A stretch of DNA of 64,000 nt, taken from NCBI GenBank assembly GCA_023512835.1, contig CM042088.1:11152078-11216077 (forward strand). The letters are read 5' to 3'. Source of the DNA: Taxillus chinensis. Lineage: Eukaryota; Streptophyta; Magnoliopsida; Santalales; Loranthaceae. Both the position numbers and the translations under genes were made by a program. The notes under the pieces are model-generated. The model searched no databases and had not been told where the DNA came from. It was given only the letters and a program-made list of their open reading frames with translations. Shown in pieces: positions 23,640 to 35,531 of this stretch; the first letter of the stretch is position 1; every line of letters starts with the position of its first letter.

Positions 23640-23909
23640 ATCCAAAATTTGGATGATCCGGATAAAACCCTATATAATTTGATTTGAGACATTGCATGTT
23701 TATTCTTAAGTTGTTGTAAAAGTTATGATCTTAATCCAGACGTTCACTCGTGAGAGCAAAGCTGAAGACAAGATATATAATCCTGATCCGGACAAACGTG
23801 AGTGTTGTCAAACACTTGGTAAATAATCAAGTTTACACTTCATACGGAATAAGGATCATTCGTGTGGACTAAACAATTAAAGCAACGAACTAAGGAAGCT
23901 GCATCTAAC
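23640..23909 (+). repeat. Inverted partial copy of the TTACTCCG LTR family
   Basis: Reads 'ggataaaatccaaaatttggatgatccggataaaaccctatataatttgatttgagac', the reverse complement of the tail of R1-R4, including a decayed hairpin (CACTTGGTAAATAATCAAGT). It ends at the TGTTGGTCCC unit at 23910. Opposite orientation to the other copies in this window. Confidence 0.6.
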
Positions 23910-24499
23910 TGTTGGTCCCTGGGAGTCTAGAGGGGAGTGAATAGACTCGTATTAAAAACTCTTTTCTTACTCTTTGGCACAACACTTAACTGCTAAAAGA
24001 AATAATCAGTGCGAAATATAACCAGTAGTGGAAGTATTTGTTTTATTATCAATTGATAAATACAACAAAATAGAAGTAGATTAAAGCTTGTAAAGCTTTT
24101 CAATCTACTCTTACAACTCTCTTACACTCTGTTTACAAAAGACTCACACTCTAGCCTCAATGATCTCAATGAGCTCTTGTACATACATACTTATTTCAAA
24201 CTGACGAATTATCAACTCTATCAACGCTCTTAAATAAAGTACAAGTGTTACAATATATATAGAAACATCATTAAGAGACAATCTTGGAACTTGTTCTTTC
24301 GCACTATGTGCAGCATTAATTGTTCCTTGGAATTCTCTCTACCTTGAATGCTGCAGATGTGGAGCTCAAGGTCTTGGGTTTGTAAAACATAAGTGTTTTG
24401 TGAGTACCCAAGTGCAGTTAAAGTTGCGTCCACATATCTGTGTGATCCACGTGTAAGATGCTTTAGATTATCGATGAGTTTGTCTTACATCGGGACACA
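23910..24499. repeat. TGTTGGTCCC repeat, copy A (590 bp)
   Basis: Starts TGTTGGTCCCTGGGAG, contains a purine-rich 'agaggggagtgaatagactc' segment, and ends CATCGGGACACA. Homologous throughout to copy B. The termini (TGTTGGTCCC and GGGACAACA in copy B) form imperfect inverted repeats, as in an LTR. No coding potential. Confidence 0.6.
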
Positions 24500-24504
24500 A
24501 CGAG

Positions 24505-25044
24505 TGATGGTCCCTTGGAGCCTAAAGGGGGGGGGGGGGTGAATAGGCTCTTATTCAAACTCTTTCTTTTCTCTCAAGACACAAAGACTTATCTAGTTTA
24601 AGTGATAGAATCACTGCGGAAGATAACCAGATAGTGGAAGTATTTTGTTTTATTATCACAAGGTGATTACAACAAAATAGAAGCAAACACTCTCTTACAC
24701 TCTGTTTACAACAATGAACTCACACGCTAGCCAAGTTCCTTTTATTTTTTTACTTTTCCCTTAAGCACACCTTTACATGAAGTATAAGTATGAATATTTA
24801 TACAAAACATTCCTAAGAGACAACCTTGGAACTTGAAGTTCCGGAATGCGTTCCGCACTAACTATCCCTCGTAACTGTCCTGCCTTGACTCGCTGCGGAT
24901 TGTGGAGCTCAAGATCTTGGATTTGAAGAGTATAAGTGTCTTTGTGAGTTCCGAGATACAATTAAGGTTGTGTCCACATATCCGGATGATCCACGTGTAA
25001 GATTCTTCTTGTTCTAAATGCATTCGTCTTACATCGGGACAACA
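24505..25044. repeat. TGTTGGTCCC repeat, copy B (540 bp)
   Basis: Starts TGATGGTCCCTTGG, has a run of 13 G at about 24527-24539, and ends CATCGGGACAACA. It follows copy A after five bases (ACGAG), and (A)CGAG also follows its own end, so it could carry a target duplication. Alternatively A and B are parts of one larger LTR that continues into R3. Confidence 0.6.
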
Positions 25045-25070
25045 CGAGCCGATAACTTTAAATGCGGTTT

Positions 25071-25789
25071 TGTTGGAGCAAGGTGTCTTCTTGGTCCGGT
25101 GTAATTTTCCTTACTCCGTAGTTAATGAAGCTCGGAACCTTACTCCGTGTCGGTGGTTGCTTACTCCGTATCTATTCGATCTTGGAATCCTTAGTCCGTG
25201 TCAGCGCTTCCTTACTCCGCATGTAGGTTCCTTACTCCGCATGTAGGTTCCTTACTCCGCATGTAAGTTCCTTACTCCGTATGTAAGCTCCTTACTCCGC
25301 ATGTAAGTTCCTTACTCCGTATGTAAGTTCCTTACTCTGTGTGTAAGTTCCTTACTCCGTATGTAAGTTCCTTACTCCGTGTGTAAGTTCCTTACTCCGT
25401 ATGTAAGTTCCTTACTCCGTGTGTAAGTTCCTTACTCCGTATGTAAGTTCCTTACTCCGGGCGAGTAATAAGTCCGGATTCCTTACTCCGCATCTGGTTT
25501 CTTTACTCCGCATCTATTTTCCTTACTCCGCACTTATTCTTTAAGTTCTTAGTCCGTAGGATTGTTCCTTATTCCGTATGTATTTGTTACTTGGTTATTT
25601 ACCAAGTGTTTGACGACACTAACTCTTGTCCGGATCAGGATTATGTATCCTGTCCTTAGCTTTGCTCTCACGAGTGCATCTTTGGATTAGTGACATACCT
25701 TCTGCAATGATCAAATAAACACAAAAGATCTCAGATCAAATTACATAAGGCTTTATCAGCATTATCCAAATTCTGGGTTTGATCCAACA
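25071..25789 (-). repeat. Copia-like LTR block R3
   Basis: Starts TGTTGGAGCAAGG and ends TTGATCCAACA, giving 7-bp inverted ends TGTTGGA/TCCAACA. It contains the regular 20-bp array, the hairpin at 25589-25607 and the conserved tail. Confidence 0.6.
25221..25460. repeat. Twelve-copy 20-bp tandem array
   Basis: Twelve head-to-tail units of ATGTAAGTTCCTTACTCCGT with only a few single-base variants (A/G at position 1, C/T at the last base). This is the homogenised form of the irregular TTACTCCG spacing seen in the other blocks. Confidence 0.95.
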
Positions 25790-26630
25790 CGAGCTGGTGA
25801 CATTGAATGCGAAGAGATAAGTTGAAACAACGTCTACTTAATCCAACGTAAAGTTCCTTACTCCGTGTTAATGAAGCTCGGATGCTTATTCCGTATCATT
25901 AGTTGCTTACTCCGTGTTAGTTTAGTACTGGAATCCTTATTCCGTATCAGCGCTTCCTTACTCCGTATAAACGAGAAGTCTAGAGAGCTTGCTCCATATC
26001 AGCGCTTCCTTACTCCACATGAGTTCCTTACTCGACATGAGTTGAAAGGATCGGATGGCTTACTTCGCATCAGCACATCCTTACTCCGCATGAGTAATTG
26101 GTTTGGATTCCTTACTCCGCATCTAGTTTTTTTACTCTGTTCGAATAAGGAACTCGGGTCCTTATTCCGCACAAGTACTTCCTTACTCCGCATCTATGCA
26201 AGACTCGAATCCTTATTCCGTGTCTACTTTCCTTAATCCGCTTGAGTGGAAGACTTAGCTTTTTAACTCCGCGAAGACTTTATCTTACTCCGTGCAACTT
26301 GTAGACTAGGATTCTTACTCCATAAATATTTGACTTAGCCCATTTAAGGTATTTAACGTAGATTCCTTAGTCCATAGCTTTAAGTGATTAGTCCACACGA
26401 ATGATCCTTATTCCGTAGAAGTATAGACTTGGTTATTTACCAAGTGTTTGACGACACTCACTCTTGTTCGGATCAGGATTATGTATCCTGTTCTTAGCTT
26501 TGCTCTCACGAGTGTAGGTCCAGATTAAGATCATATCTTCTGTAACAACTTAAGATAAAACAACCAAAGTCTCAAATCAAGTTACATAGGGTTTTATTCG
26601 CATCATCCAAATTCTGGGCTTGATCCAACA
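25790..26630 (-). repeat. Copia-like LTR block R4, start of 3' LTR
   Basis: Irregular TTACTCCG array, hairpin at 26427-26445, tail ending TTGATCCAACA at 26630. Read on the minus strand it starts TGTTGGATCAAGCCC directly after the purine tract at 26631-26642, the arrangement of a 3' LTR following its polypurine tract. The first 60 bp (25790-25850) are homologous to the lead-in of R3 (25045-25070), suggesting that R3 and R4 are a tandem duplication within one LTR. Confidence 0.6.
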
Positions 26631-26642
26631 ATCTCCCCCAAT
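26631..26642 (-). other. Polypurine tract before R4 LTR
   Basis: Minus-strand TTGGGGGAGAT immediately 5' of TGTTGGATCAAG. It lies 132 bp past the end of the Ulp1-like ORF, on the same strand. Confidence 0.65.
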
Positions 26643-26773
26643 TATGGATATGCCAAAACCCTTTGTAATCTAATATGGTAAACGAAGCACTAAGATAGTA
26701 TACAGAATAGAAATAACTTCGATTTCCATTAAGCAACAACATAGTATAATCCCGGCTTTGTACAAAATTTTCA

Positions 26774-27066
26774 CTAAGACACATAAGGCTTACTATACTT
26801 GAAGATCATCGTTGCTGCTTTCTCTCTTAGCTCCATTGTCTGCTCCAGTGTATAATTGTGGATTTTGTTCCAGCTCTTATTCACTTGAATGAGCGATTTG
26901 ATGAAGAAGCAGATAAAGGCTCCGCAGCTATCTCCATCCGGCTGTTGTGGCACTTGTTTCTTATTCCGGACCGATGCCTTCAACTTTTCATTTGAAGCCA
27001 TGGGAGTCAGGCCTATTTCTTCATAGAGTCCAGATTGCTTTACCGCTTCGGTCAGTCATAGACACA
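26774..27066 (-). pseudogene. Ulp1/SENP-like ORF, C-terminal piece (catalytic Cys)
   Basis: Last third of the interrupted ORF (other pieces 36091-37018 and 42472-43384). It carries QQPDGDSCGAFICFF, the C48-family motif with the oxyanion Gln region and nucleophilic Cys. The upstream part (LTEAVKQSGLYEEIGL) is in frame with the middle piece once gypsy G1 and one GAGGT are removed. An in-frame TGA lies at 27056-27058, in a position where CGA (Arg) would fit. The ORF ends normally at 26774. C48 proteases cleave SUMO-type isopeptide or peptide bonds; what this one would cleave is unknown. Confidence 0.75.
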
Positions 27067-27071
27067 GAGGT
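27067..27071. other. Target-site duplication of G1 (GAGGT)
   Basis: GAGGT here and at 36091-36095 flank element G1 exactly. Confidence 0.9.
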
Positions 27072-28180
27072 TGTCACATCCCGGATTTCCAACCCGAGGA
27101 AACCGGTTTGTGACTCCCCTTTACCCACAAGGAGGATAAAGGGGTAGGGTATAACATTCCTACATAGGACACCATTTAATAAAATTAAGATACATGTAAC
27201 ATTCACAAACCAAACAAATCTTTATTACAATAAAATCCTTTACAATATCTCCCCATCGGGGTTACAAGGTCTCACAAAAATCACATGCTACAAATAACAT
27301 TAAACAAGCTACAAAACAGAACCGTCTTCTACCTTGGTGTTTCCACCTAACGCCTGTAGGTTCCTAAAAGAAAACACATCACAGTAGGAGGGGTGAGCAA
27401 CCACAGCTCAGTAGGGATCATGTCTCCCCAACCCATCCCATGTTCCTAGCATCTACATGAGAACGTGCGCATGTGCAGTGTAGTGACAAGATAAAAGTAG
27501 GTTATATTCCACGGTTAAGTATCAATCCACAAGTCACAGAACATGTACAACCATTGCCACAGCCACACAGGCTCACATATCCACAGCCTCTCAGGCACCA
27601 CACAGGCCAACATTTCCATAGTTACAAACATTACCACAGCCTCTCAGGTGCCACACAAGCCAACATATTTACAGTTCCAAACATTTCTACAGCCTCTCAG
27701 GCGCCACATAGGCCAACATTTCCATAGCCACACAGGCTAACATAAACAGTCCCGGGCTTCCACAGCCACCGGGTTCCAACAAACACACAACACACAAAGC
27801 CACACATGATTTGCATAGTCTCACAGGTATAACATCGAACACATAGCTTGCACACATTCACAGGCTCTCAAACTTAGTCACATAGACACAAAAACAAACA
27901 CTTAGCATGCATAATCCCCAGCCTCACGGGAATATATACAAATATCCAAGCAAAATACGGCATTGAAGGCCAACATCCATATAGGAGATCACACCTATAT
28001 GATTTACATATATATATATCCAGAATATACAACAGACTGCCTATCACAAGGCCAAAACCCTGAGATAGGTTCGAGGAGGAACAGAACCGCTACCTCAAGG
28101 ATCCTTCACGCTCCCACGCTAGATGCTGTCCACCCACGCGAGTCACCTTAGCAGTAGTGCTCAAGAACTCTCTCTTTCCC

Positions 28181-28259
<79 letters not shown>

Positions 28260-28785
28260 GACGGCTGCGGCGGTTGACAACAAAAACCCTTAACCTAAAA
28301 CAAAGAGAGCTCATCCTTATAAAGACCTCACTTATTAAAACGACGTAGTTTTGATAAATAAAATCCCACTATCAAAACGACGTAGTTTTGATAAATGAAA
28401 TTCCACCATCAAAATGACGTAGTTTTGATAAATGAAACATACCATCAAAACGACGTAGTTTTGATTAATGACAAAATACCCACAATCCGAACGTGGTCAT
28501 GGTCACACGCAGCCTCTACATGCTCCCACTTGAGCTCATTACACTCTCTAACAACTAAGCCTCGAAGACTCGTAGAAACACTCCCTCGAAAACTCGCTGG
28601 AAACGCGGCCTCGAAGATCTGTCTCGAAGATTAAACCTTCGACCCTCAAACCTTCGAACTTCGACCCTCGGTCTTCGACCCTACGACCCAAATCTTCGAG
28701 TCTTCCACCTTTCGACCCAAGCATTCGCCTAGGGTATTGTTTATCTTCGTTCCAGCTTGTTCTTCCCAAAACACGGGTCATTACA
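27072..28785 (-). repeat. 3' LTR of G1 (1714 bp)
   Basis: Ends TGTCACATCCC and GGTCATTACA. On the minus strand the order is: TTCGA-rich U3 (28556-28720), four ACGT palindromes (28334-28465), TATA box TTTATAAGG (28313-28323), leader with a long GA/CT microsatellite (28160-28257), hairpin ATCCATATAGG-N8-CCTATATGGAT (27970-28000), then the CCTCTCAGGC minisatellite (27575-27725). Confidence 0.9.
28160..28257. repeat. (CT)n microsatellite in G1 3' LTR leader
   Basis: Long, slightly interrupted CT run. The same position in the 5' LTR (35483-35529) has a much shorter run, showing expansion or contraction since insertion. Confidence 0.95.
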
Positions 28786-29142
28786 TCCTCTCCCCCTTAA
28801 GACTTTTCGTCCTCGAAAAAAAACTACGTGCCACTTGGACCGCGAGGAATAATAAACATAGCATAACAGGACATACGTCCGCAAGCTCACAAAGCACCAC
28901 ACAATCATAACCACATGTATCACAATGCATATACATAACCACAAGCATCACAATGCATATGCCACATACCCGCATATCACAAACACAAGTCTCAATCTCA
29001 AAAACATATCTCAAATATGAACACATGTTTAAAAGACAATACAAATACACCAAATCATAAACAACCAATACAAACGATACAAATACACCAAATCATAAAC
29101 AACTAACACAAGAAAGCACATCACTACAGCCGCCTCCCACCC
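28786..29142 (-). other. G1 3' non-coding region and polypurine tract
   Basis: Between the integrase stop and the LTR. The minus-strand AAGGGGGAGAGGA at 28786-28798 is the polypurine tract. The neighbouring GAGGACGAAAAGTC segment is shared with the other Tekay-like copies. Confidence 0.7.
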
Positions 29143-32100
29143 TTAAGATTGTTCGTCCTCGAACAACTCTGGGTGCTGCTCACGCATCATGGACTCACGT
29201 TCCCATGTCTCCTCCTCAATGCCACGGTGCTGCCACAGCACGCGAACCAAAGGGATAGCACGACCACGCAAAAGCTTCTCTCGCCAATCTAGGATATGGA
29301 TAGGGGCCTCAACAACGGACATGTCATCCTTAATATCCAATGTCCCCCAATCAATCACATGAGTGAGGTCAGGATGATACTTCCTCAACTGGGACACAAG
29401 GAACACATTGTGCACCCGACTCAATCGCGGTGGCAATGCTAACCGGTAGGCCATGGGCCCTATACGAGCCAAAACCTCAAAAGGACTGATAAACCGCGGA
29501 GATAGCTTGGAACCTCTCCCAAACCGTCGATGTCCACGACGTGTAGAAACACGAAGAAACATATGATCTCCCATAGAAAACTCCAAAGGTCACTGCCGCT
29601 GATCTGCGTAAGACTTCTGGCGACTCTGGGCCGATAACAAGCACTGACGAATCAACTTGACCTTTTCAGTAGCCTCTTGAACCAGCTGTGGTCCCAAGAG
29701 AGCTGCCTCTCCTACCTCAGTCTAACACAAAGGTGATCGAAAACGGCCTACCATACAATGCCTCAAAAGGAGCCATCCCAATGGATGCCTGATAACTGTT
29801 GTTGTAGGCAAACTCTACTAAAGGAAGGTGAGTTGCCCACAAACCCCCAAAATCTAGCACACAAGTCCTCAGCATGTCCTCTAGTGTCTGATTCATCTTC
29901 TCTGTCTGACCGTTAGTCTCAGGGTGAAGGGCTGTACTTAAGTGCAATTTTGTCCCCATAGCCTCCTGCAAGCTTGCCCATAAATGGGAAGTGAACCGTG
30001 AATCTCTGTCAGACACAATCGATGATGGTACTCCATGCAGTCTCACAATCTCGTTCGCATACAGCTAACTCAAGGCCCCGATGGAATTCTGCTCTCGAAC
30101 GGCAAGAAAATGGGCCGACTTGGTTAGTTGATCCTCAATTACCCAAAGCATGTCTTTCCTCCCAGTGGTAGGTGGAAGACCAGTTACAAAGTCCATCGCT
30201 ATATGGTCCCACTTCCACTCGGCTATTGGCAACAGTTGCAACATACCCTGGGTCGCTGATGCTCCGCTTTCACTTGTTGACAAGTAAGGCACCTTGCAAC
30301 AAATGCTGCCACATCACACTTCATCCCAGGCCACCAAAAATGCCCCCGAAGTGCATGGTACATCTTCGTACCCCCAGGATGCACAACAACTCTAGACTGA
30401 TGAAACTCTCTCATCACCTCATCTCTGAGAGAAGAAGCCACTACTAGCCACCCCTAAAAAGACAACTCATGCTCAGGACCCTCCATCAAGTCCTCAGATA
30501 GCTCACTAGCCTCAATACGGGCACGGAGAACCTCACACTCAATATCGCCCAACTGTCCCTCCCGGACTCGCTGGTACAACTCAGCCACAACAACAATAGG
30601 ACTCAACACTATCCTCCCATCATGAACAATAGGCTGCAGCTGCAACATTGCCAACTGCTCCATCAGCTTCCATTCTCTCACAGCCACCTCAGCCTTCCCC
30701 TTTTCTGCTCAAAGCATCAGCCACGACATTGCCCTTGCCCGGGGTATAGGCAAGAGTAAAGTCAAAGATCTGCAAATACTCCACCCATCTCCTCTGCCTC
30801 AGATTCAAGTCCTTCTCAGTAAAAATATACTGAAGGCTCTTGTGATCTGAGAACACCACAAACTTTTCCCCCAAGAGATAATGCTGCTAACTCTTCAGAG
30901 CAAAGATGACAGCCGCCAACTCAAGATCATGGGTCGGGTAATTCTGCTCATGAGGTTTCAATTGCCTCGACCCATAAGCTACAACACTGTGCTCCTGCAT
31001 AAGCACACACCCCAAACCAATCCTGGACGCGTCACAATATAGCTCATATGGGACATCTTCCCTAGGTAACCTTAACACCGGTGCAGTGGTCAAATGGGTT
31101 TTGAGAGCCTCAAACGCCTGCTGACACGTCTCAGTCCACTCAAACTTCACTCCCTTCCGGGTCAACACCATCGTAGGAGCTGCCAAACGGGAGAATCCCT
31201 CCACAAAACGACGGTAGTACCCCGCCAAGCCAAGGAAACTACGAATCTCGAAGACATTGGTTGGCCTCTCCCACGATGACACAGCCTCAATCTTGGCTGG
31301 GTCCACCCTCACACCCTCAGCTGACACCACATGGCCAAGAAAATGAACCTCATGGATCCAAAACTCACATTTGCTAAACTTAGCAAACAACCGCTGGTCC
31401 CTCAAAGTTTGCAACATTGTTGCCAAATGTTCCACATGTTCCTTCTCAGTCTTGGAATACACCAAGATATCATCTATAAACACCACAACAAAAGAATCCA
31501 AGTATGGAGCAAAGACCTGGTTCATCAAGTGCATGAACACCGCTGGTGCATTAGTGAGCCCAAAAGGCATCACTACCCACTCATAGTGCCCATACATACA
31601 CCGAAAAGCAGTCTTAAGGATGTCCTCCTCTCTAACCCTTAACCGGTGATACCCCATTCGCAGATCTATCTTGGAAAACTATTGGGCCCCACTCAATTGG
31701 TCAAACAGGTCATCTATCCGAGGCAACGGATACTTGTTCTTCACAGTCACCAAATTAAGCTTCCTATAGTCAATGCAAAGACGAAGCGTACCGTCTGCCT
31801 TCTTTGCAAGGAGCACTGGAGCACCCCAAGGTGAGGTACTCGGCCTGATATACCCCTGGCCCGCCAACTCCTCTATCTGCTTCTGGAGCTCCCTCAACTC
31901 AGCTGGTCCCATACGATAAGCCACTTGGGAAATCAGACCAGTCCCCGGTACCAACTCAATGGTGAACTCCACACTCCTTTTAGCTGGTAGACTCCTCAAC
32001 TCCTCAGGAAAGACATCCTGAAATTGGTCAACAACTGCTGGCCACACCCTCTTTCCCACTTTGCCTTCCTCAGCAAAGGTTAAGGCTGCCAACCTGTGGG

Positions 32101-33133
32101 TAATGGCACCCCACTGGTCCAACACCGGTCCAGCCCGACTCGCCTCACGATCCCACTCCCCATGCAGGGTGCAAAAAACCCCCACAGGTGACACGAATGT
32201 TACCCGACACCGATAACAATCTATCTTGGCCTGGAAAGCCATAAGCCAATCCATACCCAAGATCAGATCAAATGTCCTCAATGTCATCATATACAAATTA
32301 AAACTAAGCTCCACATCTCCTATGGTTAACACGTAGTCACGGCAAACACATCGCACCTCAATCATACCTCCCACCGAAGACTCAACAACTAGGGGTCTCG
32401 CTGCCTCAACACATACTAATCCCAGTCCATCAACAAGAAGTTCAGTAACAAACGAACAGGATGCACCCGTATTGAAAAGAGAAGAAACAAGCGTACGAGA
32501 GATCAAAAGGGTACCTCTAACCACCGAAGGTCCTGCTCCACCCTCCGCCGGTGGAGGTGGTAACTCAGCCTCCTCCTGGTATGTCGCATCCAGCGCAAAC
32601 ACCCTCCCTTGGCCTGTGCCACTAGTTGGCTCACTCACTGGACGCTTCCCGCCATGGCTACCTCCAGCTTCAATCTGCTGCCACTCCGGCCTCCCCTGAG
32701 GTCGGGTCTGGTTCGATCCTGCCTGACTAGCCTGCCACTGACGAGCTGGTCTCTCTGCTGGTGCACGAAAACTGGCATCACTCCTCGTGCTGGGTGTCAA
32801 GCCTCCTGCTCCTCTATTGCCACTCCTGCAAACCCGGCTCAAATGGCCCTCTCGTCCACAGCTGTTGCATCGCCAGTCCTTCTTAGGAAAATCTCTCTTG
32901 AAGTGGCCTTGCTCCCCACAGCAATGACAACCGCTGGGGAGACCTCCTGCTGAACCTCCCTGCCTACTGCCGCCAAAGGTGAACCTCCCTAGGTTCACAG
33001 ATGGTTGACCACAGCTACGGAAGGAACTACTAACCCTCTCCTCAGTATTGGGCCTCTTGGACCCGGAATCTCGATCAGACCCACCCTGTAACTGGCGACC
33101 CTGATGGGCCTGCCTCCCATCATCCAGCTCCCT
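29143..33133 (-). pseudogene. G1 pol (zinc knuckles, PR, RT, RNase H, IN), broken
   Basis: In order on the minus strand: two CCHC knuckles, the first with its last Cys replaced by Phe and the second intact ([14 protein letters not shown]); aspartic protease with LFNTGAS, where the catalytic Asp of DTGAS is Asn; reverse transcriptase ([22 protein letters not shown] active site); RNase H ([26 protein letters not shown]); integrase zinc finger (HPGGTKMYHALRGHFWWPG); integrase core ([29 protein letters not shown]); C-terminal domain to FEDEQS. TAG stops at 31679-31681 and 30887 fall where TGG (Trp) is expected. Frameshifts follow near 30690, 30450, 30250 and 29600-29720. Confidence 0.9.
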
Positions 33134-33932
33134 CTAAGCTATACGAGCTGTCTTAACAACCTCAGTATAGGTCCTTAAACGCAAGATCGCCACCCTCTGC
33201 CTAAGGGCTGGCCTAAGGCCCAAAGTGAACTTGTGGGCCTTCAAGTCTTCCTTAGCCACGGTCTCGAGAGCAAACCTACTCAGGCTCCGAAACTCCAGCT
33301 CATACTCGGGCACTGTCTTCGACCCCTGCCTCAGGCTGCCGAATTCCTCCCTCTTTTGCCACCTCAATGACTCGGGGAAGAACTCATCATGGTAGAGTTG
33401 TAGGAACTCGTCCCACAACATGAACTGCACTTCACGGCTTCCCGCGACACTCTGCCACCACTCCAAGGCATTCCCCTCTAGCTGCCGAATGGCCAGTCTC
33501 ACCTTATCCTCCTCCCGGGGTAGGAGAAAGGAAAACACATGCTCGATCTGCCTCAACCAATGCTCAGCCACCACGGAGTCCACTTCTCCCATGAACCTTG
33601 GAGGTTGTTCCTTTCGGAACCTCATCACCGCATCTTCCTCTGCACGAATCGGTACGCCACCACGCGAACTTTCACGCTCACGAAGTAACTCCCCCACTGG
33701 TGGTGGTGCTGGTGGCACCATCTGCTGTGCTGCCATCTCACGGCGCACCTCCTCCCGAACCTCTTGCCGGATACCCTCCCTCAGCTCTCGGACTTCCAGT
33801 CGGATACCCTCTTGCAGCTGTGCCAATAACAGCGCATGTCCTCCAGCTGGGCTGCCCCACACCCAGACCCTCATGGGCAGATGACTCATCAGCCACTGCC
33901 CCCGACGCACGTGTCACTCTCCTCGGTGGCAT
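33134..33932 (-). pseudogene. G1 gag, frameshifted
   Basis: Starts MPPRRVTRASG at 33932. A one-base shift near 33850 moves the rest into the frame ending at 33134. It contains the Retrotrans_gag-type core (WLRQIEHVFSFL, EGNALEWWQSV, FSLGLRPALR-like). It ends at a TAG where the plus-strand sister element G5 has GAG (Glu) and continues toward the zinc knuckles. Confidence 0.85.
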
Positions 33933-34321
33933 TCTTACTACACGAAGTAAGGAACATAAACGTCAAAACGAATTCGAATCTATCGCGTGTCACTATCTCT
34001 ACCCCACTTATCAATACTACTATCACAAGGCATTACACACATACATTGCATCAATCCACATTGTAGTCATGCTCAAGGCATTCCAAGAATATTCAGAGTT
34101 GCACAGTTCACACATAATCAAGTTATTCACCTTTTCACACATCACAACAAATGCAACTAGTGCCCTAATGCCAATGCATGCAAATCTTACATCAGGTCTG
34201 GACTACCCGAAGTACACCTTAGAGGCTCCAAGAGGACCGTGTTGATCAGGCACGTCCCTCCAGGCTCCTCCAAAGGACTCAAGACAACCAGATCTGCCCA
34301 CTACCCTAGGCCAACTAGACC

Positions 34322-34338
34322 ATGCTTGGATACCATAC
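34322..34338 (-). other. Primer-binding site of G1 (degenerate)
   Basis: Minus-strand TGGTATCCAAGCATGG next to the 5' LTR. The intact G5 copy has TGGTATCAGAGCATGG. Confidence 0.7.
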
Positions 34339-35287
34339 TATCACGCCTCGAATTTTTAACCCGAGGAAACCGTTTCGTGACTCCCCTTTACCCACAAGGA
34401 GGATAAAGGGGTAGGGTACAACATTCCCACACAGGACACCATTTAATAAAATTAAGATACATGTAACATTCACAAACCAAACAAATCTTTATTACAATAA
34501 AATCCTTTACAATATCTCCCCATCAGGGTTACAAGGTCTCACAAAAATCACATACTACAAATAACATTAAACAAGCCACAAAATAGAACCGTCTTCCACC
34601 TTGGTGTTTCCACTTAACGCCTATAGGTTCCTGAAAGAAAACACATCACAGTAGGAGGGGTGAGCAACCACAGCTCAGTAGGGATCATGTCTCCCCAACC
34701 CATCCCATGTTCCTAGCATCTACATGAGAACGTGCGCATGTGCAGTATAGTGACAAGATAAAAGTAGGTTATATTCCACAGTTAAGTATCAATCCACAAG
34801 TCACAGAATAGGTACAACCATTGCCACAGCCACACAGGCTCACATATCTACAGCCTCTCAGGCGCCACACAGGCCAACATTTCCATAGTTACAAACATTA
34901 CCACAGCCTCTCAGGCGCCACACAGGCCAACATATTTACAGTTCTGAACATTTCCACAGCCTCTCAGGTGCCACACAGGCCAACATTTCCATAGCCACAC
35001 AGGCTAACATAAATAGTCCCGGGCTTCTATAGCCACCGGGTTCCAACAAACACACAACACACAAAGCCACACATGCATAACATCAAACACATGATTTGCA
35101 TAGTCTCACAGGTATAACATTGAACACATAACGTGCACACATTCACAGGCTCTCAAACTTAGTCACACAGACATAAAAACAAACACTTAACATGCATAAT
35201 CCCCAGCATCACGGGAATATATACAAATATCCAAGCAAAATACGGCATTGAAGGCCAGCATCCATATAGGAGATCACACCTATATGG

Positions 35288-35333
<46 letters not shown>

Positions 35334-35488
35334 AGAATATACAACAGACTGCCTATCACAAGGCGAAAACCCTGGGATAGGTTCATGGAGGAACAGAACC
35401 CCTACCTCAAGGATCCTTCACGCTCCCACGCTAGATGTTGTGCACCCACACGAGTCACCCTAGCAGCAGCGCTCAAGAACTCTCTCTT

Positions 35489-35531
<43 letters not shown>

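Noticed and set aside
24527..24539. Run of 13 G as a possible functional G-tract
   Set aside because: Copy A has only a short G run (AGAGGGGAG) here, so length is probably slippage or a sequencing artefact.
25221..25460. Regular 20-bp repeats resembling a CRISPR array
   Set aside because: The units are contiguous with no spacers, lie in a plant LTR, and there are no cas genes.
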